The translations under genes were made by a program, and so were the position numbers. This document shows, piece after piece, positions 18,221 to 27,306 of a DNA stretch of 64,000 bases. The notes below the pieces were generated by a model that saw only the letters and a list, made by a program, of their open reading frames with translations, did no database searches and was not told the origin of the DNA. The DNA lies in NCBI RefSeq assembly GCF_001485495.1, contig NZ_BCNF01000037.1:1-64000 (forward strand). The letters are read 5' to 3'. How positions within the stretch are numbered: position 1 is the stretch's first letter; every line of letters begins with the position of its first letter. Origin of the DNA: Gordonia desulfuricans NBRC 100010. GTDB lineage: Bacteria > Actinomycetota > Actinomycetes > Mycobacteriales > Mycobacteriaceae.

Positions 18221-20176
18221 CTATCCGCGGCTGTCGCCGAGTCGGTGCCCACGGAGTTCCTCCAGCCGGACCGCCGCCGAGATCCGGAACAGACGTTCGT
18301 CATCACGCCAGTTGTCCCCCAGCAGTTTTCGTATCCGTTCGAGTCGCTGCAGGATGGTGTTCGGGTGATAGTTCAGCACGCGGGCGGTCTTGGTCGGCGA
18401 GCCCTCGTTGCGCACGAAGGCACGCAGCGTGGTGACCAGGTCGGTGTTGTGGGCCGCGTCGTAGTCCAGCACGGCACCGATGGCGGCGTGGACGAATCGA
18501 TCCACACCATCGGGATCGTGGGCGAACAGGACCGAGAACAACTCGTAGTCCCGGGTGTCGACGGCACCGTCGACGATGCCGAGCACATCGACCAGTGCGG
18601 CGGTACGCAGCGCGGCGTCGAAGGCGCGCGGAAGACCGTCGGGCGACGCGGCCACGGGAGGTGCGATGACCAGGACCGGAGCGCCCGTCGCCGCCGACAT
18701 CGACCGGTGTACGGTCTGCGCGGCCGTCACCGGATTCTCGGAGACCATCACGGCGACAACGGTTCCGTCGACCTCGGCGACCAGGAGGGGATCGGCGTCG
18801 ATACCAGCGAGGTGCCGCGCCAGCAACGTACGCCGCTCGGACTCGATCCCGAACACCAGCACGGTGTTCAGCCTCGACGGATCGACACCGCGATGACGCA
18901 GTCGACGGTCGAGATCTCGCCTGCGGGCCGGCGCCGGGTCCAGCAGATCGGCCACCAGCTCGGCTCGAGTGCGTCCCTCGGCATCGTCTGCCGCATTCTG
19001 CTGCAATGTCATCAGCGAACACACCTGCGCGGCCCGCTCGATGGTGCGTCGGTCCACCGCCCCGAGCTCGAGTTCACCGTGGCTCAGCAGTACGGCTCCG
19101 TAGTGGTCGGCTCCCACCGTGATCGCCGCCAGCGCCTCGATGGACGATCCCGACGATGACTCGACCTCGCAACAATGTCCGGAGCGCCGGCTGGCCACCA
19201 GCGCAGCGCGGGCCCCGGGGCCGGTGACGTCGTCGGCGCGAAGCCGCGTCGCATCACCGGCCGATGCGATGACACGATCACCGGCGTCGACGATGGCCAC
19301 TCCACGCCCCAGCGATGCGGCCAGGGTCTCGGCGACCGCGGGGAACCCCTGCCCCGACAGCACCGCCTGGATGAGTTGCTGGTGAACCACATTGGACCGG
19401 TCACGCTCCTCCACATGCTCGGTCAGCCGCGCGAAGGCCGTTCGCGCCTCGTCCTCGGATTCCCTCAGCTGCTTGAGGATTCCCGCCGTCTGCATGACCA
19501 CCGACGCATGGTCCGCCAACGCCGACAGCAGGGCGATCTCCTCGGCGGTGAACACGTGCTCGTGGCGTGTCGCCGCGAACAACACGCCCAGCACCTCGTC
19601 GTCGGCGAGGAGCGGCACCCCCAGAATGGACACGATCCCCTCCGCGGTCACCGCATCGTCTATGCCCGAATCGTGTGGGTCCCCGCTGTATTCGGCATAC
19701 CGTTGCGTCCATTGCGCGGTCCGTGACGCGGCGATCCCGGAGGCCAGACCCATCCCCGGTGGCACCCGCAGGCTCTGGAACTGCGGGGTCACCGCCCCGA
19801 TCGTCTTGCGGACGTTCAGTTCGTCCGACGACGGGTCGAACTCGGACAGATAGGTGACATCGGTTCCCATGATCTGGTGGGCACGCGACACCAGCCGCAC
19901 CAGCAACGTGTCGAGGTCTCGGGACTCGGCCAGTTCGCGGGCGCTGGAGAACAACGCCGACAGCTCGTGTTCGCGACGTCGCAGACGTGTGAGTTCGGCG
20001 CGGAGACGATCGACGGCCCGGATGACCTCGGCGCGCTCGGCGGCGGGCACGTCGAGGTGGTCCAGACCGGTGCCATGATCGGCGGTTCCGGCCTCACCGT
20101 CGACGATGTCGGTGAGCAACGCGGCGATCACGGCCGACGATGACGGGGAGTCGTGCATCCCTTCACCCTGCCCCAT
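18221..20176 (-). CDS. GAF domain transcriptional regulator of the PucR/CdaR family
   Basis: The 651-residue protein has an N-terminal coiled region (LRAELTRLRRREHELSALF) and a GAF sensor domain at about residues 80-220 (TDVTYLSEFDPSSDEL, then ILGVPLLADDEVLGVLF). A central CdaR/GGDEF-like region follows. The C-terminal PucR helix-turn-helix has AFVRNEGSPTKTARVLNYH and NTILQRLERIRKLLGD. Such proteins activate catabolic genes in response to small effectors. It lies between the lactonase gene (18-base gap) and mvaA, all on one strand, so it is probably the pathway regulator. ATG 20158 is an in-frame alternative start with AGGG upstream. The effector is unknown; mevalonate or its lactone is a reasonable guess. 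Confidence 0.85.
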   Translation of the reverse strand: MGQGEGMHDSPSSSAVIAALLTDIVDGEAGTADHGTGLDHLDVPAAERAEVIRAVDRLRAELTRLRRREHELSALFSSARELAESRDLDTLLVRLVSRAHQIMGTDVTYLSEFDPSSDELNVRKTIGAVTPQFQSLRVPPGMGLASGIAASRTAQWTQRYAEYSGDPHDSGIDDAVTAEGIVSILGVPLLADDEVLGVLFAATRHEHVFTAEEIALLSALADHASVVMQTAGILKQLRESEDEARTAFARLTEHVEERDRSNVVHQQLIQAVLSGQGFPAVAETLAASLGRGVAIVDAGDRVIASAGDATRLRADDVTGPGARAALVASRRSGHCCEVESSSGSSIEALAAITVGADHYGAVLLSHGELELGAVDRRTIERAAQVCSLMTLQQNAADDAEGRTRAELVADLLDPAPARRRDLDRRLRHRGVDPSRLNTVLVFGIESERRTLLARHLAGIDADPLLVAEVDGTVVAVMVSENPVTAAQTVHRSMSAATGAPVLVIAPPVAASPDGLPRAFDAALRTAALVDVLGIVDGAVDTRDYELFSVLFAHDPDGVDRFVHAAIGAVLDYDAAHNTDLVTTLRAFVRNEGSPTKTARVLNYHPNTILQRLERIRKLLGDNWRDDERLFRISAAVRLEELRGHRLGDSRG

Positions 20177-20194
20177 CGACCGCCGCGCAGGCGA

Positions 20195-21100
20195 TCACCG
20201 TCCGCCGACGCCGACCGTGACGGTCTCCAGACGGCCGCCCCGGCGGGTGCCCGCGACGTTCGGGTTGGACGACTCGGCGGTGCAGCACACCAGCGTGCGC
20301 AGGTCGTCGCCGCAGAAGCCCACGGCGAAACACGGCTGCGAGGTCGTGACCACCTCGGTCAGCGTGCCGGTGGCGGCGTCGAACCGCAGCGCCCGGCCCG
20401 AGACCGGATCACTGACCCAGATCCCGTCCGCTGCATCCACGCAGATCCCGTCGGGGAGCACCGCGGCGCCGTCGACCCCGGCGGTCGACAGGTCCACGAC
20501 GGTGCGTCGTTCCCCCAACGCGCCGTCCGCACCGACGGTGAATCCGGTCAGAGCGGCGCCCACCGTCTCGGCGATCACCAGCGTGCCGTCGGCCAGGGTC
20601 ACCGTCCCGTTGGGGAAACGGAGACCGGTTGCAGCCACCTCCGCCGATCCATCCGGATCGACTCGGATGAGATCTGCCGTCGGAGGATTTGCGCCGGGAC
20701 CGAAGAGCGGATCTGCCGCGGGATCGGCCTCCAGCTCGGCGTAGAAGTCGAATCCGAAGGTCCCGACCCAGGCCCGACCCGCCGTGTCGACGAGCATGTC
20801 GTTGGTCGCCCCGCGGGCGAGACCGCTCAGATCGGCGTGGCACGAGGTGGTTCCGTCGGCGGCTACGGCGAGTACCCGTTTGTCGCGCATCGACACCACC
20901 AGCTGGGTGCCATCCGGAAGCCAGCCCATGCCCGACGGCTGGCCGGGGACCTCGGCCACCACTTCGGTGGTGAAGGTGCTCGGGTCCACGGCCAGGAGCT
21001 GGTGTGCGTAGAAGTCCGAGACGTACAGGCGGCCATCGGGGCCGGTGGTCGGCGATTCGGCGAAATGCAGTCCGGTCACGGCAATCTCGGTCGAGACCAT
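20195..21100 (-). CDS. SMP-30/gluconolactonase-family lactonase
   Basis: A 301-residue six-bladed beta-propeller of the SMP-30/gluconolactonase/LRE family. Visible motifs are LHFAESPTTGPDGRLYVSDF (start, with the metal-binding Glu), GQPSGMGWLPDGTQLVVS, GATNDMLVDTAGRAWVGTFG (Asn-Asp metal ligands) and LPDGICVDAADGIWVSD (catalytic Asp region). These enzymes hydrolyse sugar lactones and related esters using one metal ion. ATG 21100 has GGAG about 7 bases upstream; the longer upstream frame is not used. It sits between the MFS transporter and the regulator of the mva cluster. Hydrolysis of mevalonolactone to mevalonate would fit its position, but no lactone can be read from the sequence. Confidence 0.85.
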   Translation of the reverse strand: MVSTEIAVTGLHFAESPTTGPDGRLYVSDFYAHQLLAVDPSTFTTEVVAEVPGQPSGMGWLPDGTQLVVSMRDKRVLAVAADGTTSCHADLSGLARGATNDMLVDTAGRAWVGTFGFDFYAELEADPAADPLFGPGANPPTADLIRVDPDGSAEVAATGLRFPNGTVTLADGTLVIAETVGAALTGFTVGADGALGERRTVVDLSTAGVDGAAVLPDGICVDAADGIWVSDPVSGRALRFDAATGTLTEVVTTSQPCFAVGFCGDDLRTLVCCTAESSNPNVAGTRRGGRLETVTVGVGGR

Positions 21101-21144
21101 GATGTTCTCCAATCCTCGGGTACAGGGTGGGGCGGTGCGGTCGG

Positions 21145-22473
21145 TCAGCGGGCGATCTCTTCCAACGTGGCGCCCGGGGCCACCCGCTTCATGCCCAGAG
21201 CACAGGCGGCGGCGATCAACGGGCAGATCACCAGCCAGATGGTCAGTGTCCATGCGAACCCGATCCCGTTGAACATCCGGGGTCCGGCGAGACCCGCGGC
21301 GACGAATCCGACCCATTCCATACCGGCGACGAGGTTCGCGCCGGTGGCACGCACCCGCGTCGGGAAGACCTCGGCGGCAAAGCCTGCCGCGGCGGTGATG
21401 TGGCCGAGAGTGAAAAAGTACACCATCGAGTAGAAGATCGTCAGCGCGATCACGTCGCGGCCGGCGAATGCGAGGAGGGCACCGGACCCCGCGCCGAGGA
21501 TCAGCCACAGCGCGGCGGCCTCACGTCGGCCGATACGGTCACCGACAACCGAACTAAGGTAGTAGCCGACCGCGGCGATGCCGGTGGCGATGGCCGACGA
21601 CACGTACAGGTTCTCCATCGAGACGCCGTAGTGGGTGTAGACCAACGGCAGGTAGCTGAGGATGCCTGCGACGCCGAAGGCATAGACGAGATGCCAGGTC
21701 GAGGCCAGAATCGACGAGCGACGAAGGTCCGCGGCGAACAGCTGGCGGAATCGGCCCGGGGCGGGCGAGGACGTGGTGGTCACCGCCTCGGAGTGGAGCC
21801 GGAACCGCTCGGTCTCGTCGACCCCGCGACGTGCCCACAGCAACAGGAAGATTGGGATCACGCCGACGACGAACAGCCAGCGCCAGCCGAAGTTGGGAAC
21901 GATCAGCCAGGACAGCAGCGAGCCGGCGAAGAACCCCAGCGGGTAACCGATCTGGGCGAATCCGATCAGTCGTCCACGGGAGCGGGCCGGCGACTCCTCG
22001 GCGACCATCACCTGGCCGGCCATCCACTCGGTGGTGGCCCCGGCCTGGGTGATCGCCCGGCCCAGCAGCAGGATCATGAAGCCACCGGCGCCCGCGGTGA
22101 CGAGACTGCCCAGTGCCGCGGCGAACATGCACAGCTGGAACACCGGCTTACGCCCGAACCGGTCCATGAACGGCCCGGAGATGATGGTGGAGATTGCACC
22201 GACGGCGTAGATGATCGCGTACAGGTTGCCGATGTCGTTGTCGGAGAGACCCAGATCCTCTTGCAGCAGTGGGTAGTTGAGATTGAACAGACTGCCGTCC
22301 ATGTTGACCAGCAGCCAGCCGCCGAGCGAGAGCAGGGTGATCTGCCATGCCCTTCGGTTGACGCCTCTGATCAGAAGGCCCGGTCGTCGCCGAGCGGTGG
22401 AGTCCACCGGACCCGACGGGGCCTGCCGGTCACCGGATGTCGCGGGCACGGCCGCAGGAACCTCATTCGACAT
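21145..22473 (-). CDS. MFS transporter, sugar/organic acid symporter type
   Basis: The 442-residue protein has 12 predicted membrane helices. It shows the MFS loop motif after helix 2 (GPFMDRFGRKPV) and its second-half counterpart (SVVGDRIGRREAA). It resembles the metabolite:H+ symporter group that imports sugars and aromatic or organic acids. It starts at ATG 22473 with AAGGGCAG about 6 bases upstream and is followed after 44 bases by the lactonase gene. As the first gene of the transporter-lactonase-regulator-mvaA-mvaB series, it probably imports the substrate. The 167 bases upstream contain a TTGCGT box and a TTAGCCT box at about 17-base spacing, a possible promoter. Confidence 0.88.
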   Translation of the reverse strand: MSNEVPAAVPATSGDRQAPSGPVDSTARRRPGLLIRGVNRRAWQITLLSLGGWLLVNMDGSLFNLNYPLLQEDLGLSDNDIGNLYAIIYAVGAISTIISGPFMDRFGRKPVFQLCMFAAALGSLVTAGAGGFMILLLGRAITQAGATTEWMAGQVMVAEESPARSRGRLIGFAQIGYPLGFFAGSLLSWLIVPNFGWRWLFVVGVIPIFLLLWARRGVDETERFRLHSEAVTTTSSPAPGRFRQLFAADLRRSSILASTWHLVYAFGVAGILSYLPLVYTHYGVSMENLYVSSAIATGIAAVGYYLSSVVGDRIGRREAAALWLILGAGSGALLAFAGRDVIALTIFYSMVYFFTLGHITAAAGFAAEVFPTRVRATGANLVAGMEWVGFVAAGLAGPRMFNGIGFAWTLTIWLVICPLIAAACALGMKRVAPGATLEEIAR

Positions 22474-22640
22474 GAGCTGCCCTTCTTGCTGTTCACCGCC
22501 CCAGATCAGGGGGTGCGTACTCGTCGCTCGCCAAGTGGCGGCCATCACAGGCTAAGCGGACGAACACGAACGCAATATGGGTCGAGGCCCCATCGAAGAC
22601 CGATTGTTGTGGGCCCAGAACACATGCCGATCGGCGACGA

Positions 22641-23480
22641 TCAGCCGCGGCCCCGGGCGAGCGTGCGGCGGGCGATACGGGCCACCGCCTCGTCCACGAG
22701 CCGGCCGCTGCGGTCGGTGACCGCGGCCCCGCCCGCGGCACCGAACGCGGCCAGCACCTCCCGCGCACCGGCGATCTCGTCGTCGGACGGGGCCATCCCG
22801 GCGCGGGCGGGCGGGATCTGCCGTGGATGGATGCAGGCCCGGCCGAAGAAGCCCAGACCGGTCAGGCGTCTGGTCTCGGCGGCGAACGTCTCCGGGTCGT
22901 CGATCACCGGCGACGCCGCACCCAGCGGCGGGCGGATCCGGGCGGCAGCAGAGGCTGCCACCACTTGCGAACGAGCCCAGAGTAATTCGTTCCCGACGAC
23001 GGGAGACACCCCGAGATCGGCAGCGAGGTCGACCTCACCGATCTGGACGAATGTCACGCGCGCGGCCGCCGCGATCTGCACGGCGTTGCACAGCCCGGCA
23101 CCGGTCTCGATCAACGGCGAGACCGGTGTTCGCGGCCGGCCCCAACGATTCTCGAGCTCGGTGAGCACCTGGTCCACGCGGTGCAGGGTCGCGGCGTCGT
23201 CACATTTCGGGAGCCAGATCCCGTCGGCACCGGACCGGACGGCCATGGCCAGGTCGTCGAGGAGTTCCGTCCCGGGGTTGACCCGCACCCACGCGCCCGC
23301 CGCCGACCGCTCACGCGACCCGAGCCACCGCCCCGCGGCTGCGCGAGCGGTGTCCTTGGCCGCCAACGGGACCGCGTCCTCGAGGTCGAGGACCACCGCG
23401 TCGCAGCCCGACACCGCTGCCTTGTCGAACCGTTCGGGACGATCGGCGGGAACGTAGAGGAAGATCAGCTCCGTGGTCAT
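22641..23480 (-). CDS. CitE-like acyl-CoA lyase (HpcH/HpaI family)
   Basis: The 279-residue TIM barrel shows VVLDLEDAVPLAAKD (Mg-binding acidic residues), AWVRVNPGTELL, IWLPKCDDAATL, PLIETGAGLCNA and GRACIHPRQIP, all typical of CitE-like lyases. Stand-alone CitE proteins cleave citramalyl-CoA, malyl-CoA or methylmalyl-CoA. The start overlaps the acyl-CoA dehydrogenase stop by 4 bases (ATGA). In this operon a MaoC hydratase and a CoA-transferase are present, so cleavage of a hydroxyacyl-CoA formed by hydration (for example citramalyl-CoA from itaconyl- or mesaconyl-CoA) is the simplest role. The exact substrate is inferred, not shown. Confidence 0.88.
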   Translation of the reverse strand: MTTELIFLYVPADRPERFDKAAVSGCDAVVLDLEDAVPLAAKDTARAAAGRWLGSRERSAAGAWVRVNPGTELLDDLAMAVRSGADGIWLPKCDDAATLHRVDQVLTELENRWGRPRTPVSPLIETGAGLCNAVQIAAAARVTFVQIGEVDLAADLGVSPVVGNELLWARSQVVAASAAARIRPPLGAASPVIDDPETFAAETRRLTGLGFFGRACIHPRQIPPARAGMAPSDDEIAGAREVLAAFGAAGGAAVTDRSGRLVDEAVARIARRTLARGRG

Positions 23481-24640
23481 CCGACCGTCACGGTGCCGTT
23501 GACCAACGACTTGGCGATCACCGTACGCATGATGTCGTTGGTGCCCTCGCCGATCGACATCAGCGGTGCGTCACGGTAATAGCGCTCGACGTCGAACTCG
23601 GTGGAGTAGCCGTAACCGCCGTGGATGCGCATCGCCTCGAGGCTGGCGGTGATCGCGGTCTCGGAGGCGAAGTACTTCGCCATCCCGGCCTCGCCGTCCA
23701 CTCGCGCCCCTGTATCGGCCTTGGCCGCAGCCCAATACGTCATCAGTCGGGCGGCCTGCAGCTGGGTGGCGATGTCGGCGAGTTTCAGCTGGATGGCCTG
23801 GAAGTCGGCGATGGGCTTGCCGAAGGCATGACGGTCGCGGGCATAGGTCAGCGCGGCGTCGTAGGACGCCTGGGCGATCCCGACGCTACGGCCGGCGATG
23901 TTGAGCCGGCCGATCTCCAGACCGGACAGGGCCTGCTGCATTCCGCGGCCCTCGACCCCGCCGAGGAGGGTGGAGGCCGGGACGCGGACCTCGTCGAGCA
24001 GGATCTCGCACGACTCGGTGCCCTTGTAGCCGAGCTTGCCGAGGTCGCGCTGCACCTCGAACCCGGGCGTGGTGGTGTCGACCAGCAGGATGGCCATCCC
24101 CTTGTGTGCCGGCGAGGCCGACGGGTCGGTCTTGACCAGCACCGGCAGCACGTTCGCATGGCGGGCGTTGGTGATCCACGTCTTGGTGCCGCGGATGACG
24201 TACTCGTCACCGTCACGGGTGGCGGTGGTGGCGATACCCTGCAGATCGGTACCCGCACCGGGCTCGGTGAGACCGATACCGGTGCGGCATTCACCGCTCG
24301 CCAGTCGCGGCAGCCACTGCTGCTTCTGCTCTTCGGTACCGTGCCGGGCGATCATCCAGCACGCCAGATTGTGACTACCGAGGATGCCGGCGACACCCAT
24401 CCAGCCGCGGGCGATCTCCTCGTAGACGAGCGTGAACGACACCATGTCGAGTTCGAGACCGCCGTAGGCCTCGGGCGTGGTGATGCCGAACAACCCCATC
24501 TCCCGCATCCGGGCGACGATCTCGGTGGGATAGCGTCCGGTGCGCTCCCACTCGTTGGCGACCGGGATGATCTCCTTGTCGACGAGTTGGCGAAGCGCCG
24601 ACCGGAAGTCGCGCTGCTCCTCTGTGAAGCTGAAATCCAT
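23477..24640 (-). CDS. Acyl-CoA dehydrogenase
   Basis: FAD-dependent acyl-CoA dehydrogenase, 387 residues, the usual length. It has the N-terminal helical domain (FTEEQRDFRSALRQL), the middle domain with RTGIGLTEPGAGTDLQGI and GTKTWITNARHAN, and the C-terminal RIHGGYGYSTEFDVERYYRD with the Glu region of short-chain enzymes, then IGEGTNDIMR. The ATG at 24640 follows a 66-base gap after the PrpD-like gene. It overlaps the CitE-like gene by 4 bases. It would make an enoyl-CoA for the MaoC hydratase of the same operon. Methylsuccinyl-CoA or a similar branched diacid thioester is one candidate substrate. Confidence 0.9.
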   Translation of the reverse strand: MDFSFTEEQRDFRSALRQLVDKEIIPVANEWERTGRYPTEIVARMREMGLFGITTPEAYGGLELDMVSFTLVYEEIARGWMGVAGILGSHNLACWMIARHGTEEQKQQWLPRLASGECRTGIGLTEPGAGTDLQGIATTATRDGDEYVIRGTKTWITNARHANVLPVLVKTDPSASPAHKGMAILLVDTTTPGFEVQRDLGKLGYKGTESCEILLDEVRVPASTLLGGVEGRGMQQALSGLEIGRLNIAGRSVGIAQASYDAALTYARDRHAFGKPIADFQAIQLKLADIATQLQAARLMTYWAAAKADTGARVDGEAGMAKYFASETAITASLEAMRIHGGYGYSTEFDVERYYRDAPLMSIGEGTNDIMRTVIAKSLVNGTVTVG

Positions 24641-24706
24641 TGCATCATCCTTGATCTGGAGACATGTCCGAAGAGCCCGCCGGCATGACCGGCAGGCGGG
24701 GGGAGG

Positions 24707-26098
24707 CTACGGTCGGTGACCGGCGACGACGGCGGCCGCGAGGGTGAGGATCGGATGCACCGACGGCGCATCGGCCAGGCCGGTGACCACCTCGACGAGG
24801 TTCCGTGCGGGCTCGCCGTCACCGGTGTTGGCCAGGAACTTCTCCGCAACCGCGGCATGGTCCATCGGATTGCCGGAAGTGCCACGGCTACAGTCGACCT
24901 CGCCGACGATCTCGACGCCGTCGAGCAAGGTGATCACCGCGCGGCCCTTGGCGTCGGCGGCCGGGCGGGCGTCGGGCACGGTGGAGATCTCCACCTTTCC
25001 GGCGGTGGCGGCCACCTCCGGGCGCGCGATGGAGTTCTCGTCGTAGGTGTCCACGGTGACCGCCCCGTCGTGCACGAGTGCGGCGACACTCCACGGCAGG
25101 TCGAACTTCGCGTCGTAGACGCTGCGCGGACCCCGTGTGCCGGTCCCCGGTCCGCACACGATGGCCACGCTGTCGGGATGGACGTCGACGGCGATGGACG
25201 CGATCTGTGCGGCCGAGACCGCGATCCCCGAGGTACGTGCATCGGCCAGCGCGCGGCCGACGGCGTCGAGAGTGGCATGCATCAGCTGGCAGCTGGGATA
25301 CGGTTTGATACCGATACTCGCACTCTCCCAACGGGTTCCGAGTTCGCCTACCACCACGTCGGGATCCACGTCACGATCGGCGAGGGCCCGGTACAGACCG
25401 CGCCGACCCTCGAGCACGGACTCCGGGCCACTGGCACCGGCGAGCGCGAGCCGCGCGGCGAGGACACCGGCGAACCCGGCGTTGCCCGGATGCAGGGTCT
25501 TGGTGTTGGCGCCGGTGTCGAGGAACTCGAGCAGGCCGCCCGACGACGACGCGGCGATCCCGAGCGCATCGGTGAGGGCGTCGGCGTCGGCTCCGTAGAG
25601 CAGACCCGCCGCGAGGGCACCGGCCAACGGGCCGACCACCGCGGTGGCGTGCAGTCCGCGGGCATGGAATCCGTGCGGTACCGCCGCGCCGAGACGGCAG
25701 GCCACCTCGAGCCCGGCGATCAGTGCGGTGACCGCCTGCGCGCCGGTGGCGTCGACCTCCTCGGCCACCGCCAGCACGGCCGGGGCGACGACGGTCGTCG
25801 GGTGCACCAGCGCACCGGCGTGGGTGTCGTCGAAGTCGAGGGTGTGCATCAGGACGCCGTTGGCGTACGCGGCGGCCGGCGCCGAGATCGCGGTGACGTC
25901 CCCGAGCGGATGCGCTTGGGCGGGGCCACCCAGCCCCTGTGCGACGGCCAGCCCGGGACCTCCCTGGTCACGGCGTCGTGCGCCAATCCCGTTGCCCACG
26001 CCGTCGAGCAGGTGCCGCAGCGCGGCCCGACGGGTGGTCTCCGGCACGGCACCCACGTCGAGTCCGGCGGCCCACTCGGCGAGGCGGCGCGCGGTCAT
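24707..26098 (-). CDS. MmgE/PrpD family protein
   Basis: The 463-residue protein has the two-part MmgE/PrpD fold. Visible segments include YANGVLMHTLDFDDTHAGALVHPTTVV (quoted in part: HTLDFDDTHAG), LEVACRLGAAVPHGFHARG and KPYPSCQLMHATLDAV. The family includes 2-methylcitrate dehydratase, cis-aconitate decarboxylase and iminodisuccinate epimerase, so the reaction cannot be named from fold alone. Its ATG (26098) overlaps the CoA-transferase stop in ATGA. With a CoA-transferase, MaoC hydratase and CitE-like lyase in the same operon, work on a branched di- or tricarboxylate is likely. Confidence 0.88.
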   Translation of the reverse strand: MTARRLAEWAAGLDVGAVPETTRRAALRHLLDGVGNGIGARRRDQGGPGLAVAQGLGGPAQAHPLGDVTAISAPAAAYANGVLMHTLDFDDTHAGALVHPTTVVAPAVLAVAEEVDATGAQAVTALIAGLEVACRLGAAVPHGFHARGLHATAVVGPLAGALAAGLLYGADADALTDALGIAASSSGGLLEFLDTGANTKTLHPGNAGFAGVLAARLALAGASGPESVLEGRRGLYRALADRDVDPDVVVGELGTRWESASIGIKPYPSCQLMHATLDAVGRALADARTSGIAVSAAQIASIAVDVHPDSVAIVCGPGTGTRGPRSVYDAKFDLPWSVAALVHDGAVTVDTYDENSIARPEVAATAGKVEISTVPDARPAADAKGRAVITLLDGVEIVGEVDCSRGTSGNPMDHAAVAEKFLANTGDGEPARNLVEVVTGLADAPSVHPILTLAAAVVAGHRP

Positions 26099-27306
26099 GC
26101 CGTCTCCTGCACGATCTTCCCGAAGGCACCCGCGTCGACCAGGCCGCGAATCTCGTCGGCACTGTAGCCCAGCATGGTCATCACCTCGTCGAAGTTCTCG
26201 TTGCGGTGCGGTGCGCGACGGTAGCGGACCGGATCGTCACCGAACCGTACCGGGGAGGTCACCTGCCGCACCTCACCCCACACCTCGTGGTCGGTGGTCG
26301 CGATGAGCCCCCGGGCCACGGTGTGTTCCTCGGTGAGCGCCTGCTCGACGTCGTTGATCGGCCCGGTCGGCACACCCGCCGCGGTCAGCAGCGACACCCA
26401 GTGATCCACCGAGTTCTCGGCAAACCGGTTCTCCAGCAACGGAAGCAGATCGTCCTTGTGCTCACCACGCGCGGTGAAGTCGACGAACCGCGGGTCGTCG
26501 AGCAGATCGGCCAGACCGATCGCCTCGACCAGGCGCACCCAGAACTTCTCTTTGGCGCATCCGACGACGAACCATCCGTCGACGGCCTCGAAGGCCTGGA
26601 ACGGCACCAGCGACGGATGAGCGGAGTTCTTGGTCCGGACCGGCCGGAAGCCGGCGTTGAGATGCCAGGCCGCCGGGTAGGTGAGCATCGAGATCGCCGT
26701 GTCGTACAGCGACACATCGCAATCACCCCCGACACCGTCACGCCGCGCGGCGTGCAGGCCGGCCATCAGACTCAGTGCCGCCACGTACCCACCGCAGAAG
26801 TCCACCAGGGACAGACCGGATTTGGTCGGCGGACCGTCCGGGTCACCGGTCAGGTCCATCCAGCCGGCCAGCCCCTGCAGGATGTAGTCGTAGCCGGGCT
26901 GTCGTGACCGCGGTCCGGTCATGCCGAAACCGGTGAGACTGCAGCAGACGATGGCCGGGTTGAGGTGTTTGAGGTCGTCGTAGGTGATCCGCATCTTCGC
27001 GGGCACGTCCCCGCGGAGATTGGAGTACACCGCGTCACTCGTGGCCACCAGATCCTCGAAGACCTTGCGGCCCTCCGGGGTTCCCAGATCCAGCGACAGG
27101 CTGCGCTTGTTCCGGTTGAACGTCTCGAAGAACAGCGAGTCCTCACCGGAGTTGTACGGCGGTACATAACGCCCCACGTCGCCGCCGGACGACGGCTCCT
27201 CGATCTTGAGGACGTCGGCACCGAGATCGGCGAGGTGTACGCTGCCGAACGGGCCCGCACCGTACTGTTCGATCGCGATGATGCGGACGTCCTCGAGTGG
27301 CCTCAT
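26095..27306 (-). CDS. Family III CoA-transferase (CaiB/BaiF/FRC type)
   Basis: The 403-residue protein begins MRPLEDVRIIAIEQYGAGPF, the standard start of CaiB/BaiF CoA-transferases. It continues with LADLGADVLKIEEPSSGGD and NRNKRSLSLDLGTPEG. The segment GLSLVDFCGGYVAALSLM includes the Asp at the expected catalytic position (by analogy to formyl-CoA transferase). Such enzymes move CoA from succinyl-CoA or another donor to carboxylic acids. ATG 27306 overlaps the MaoC stop in ATGA, and the longer upstream frame is antisense-like. It would activate the acid used by the following enzymes, for example itaconate, mesaconate or citramalate (inference). Confidence 0.9.
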   Translation of the reverse strand: MRPLEDVRIIAIEQYGAGPFGSVHLADLGADVLKIEEPSSGGDVGRYVPPYNSGEDSLFFETFNRNKRSLSLDLGTPEGRKVFEDLVATSDAVYSNLRGDVPAKMRITYDDLKHLNPAIVCCSLTGFGMTGPRSRQPGYDYILQGLAGWMDLTGDPDGPPTKSGLSLVDFCGGYVAALSLMAGLHAARRDGVGGDCDVSLYDTAISMLTYPAAWHLNAGFRPVRTKNSAHPSLVPFQAFEAVDGWFVVGCAKEKFWVRLVEAIGLADLLDDPRFVDFTARGEHKDDLLPLLENRFAENSVDHWVSLLTAAGVPTGPINDVEQALTEEHTVARGLIATTDHEVWGEVRQVTSPVRFGDDPVRYRRAPHRNENFDEVMTMLGYSADEIRGLVDAGAFGKIVQETA

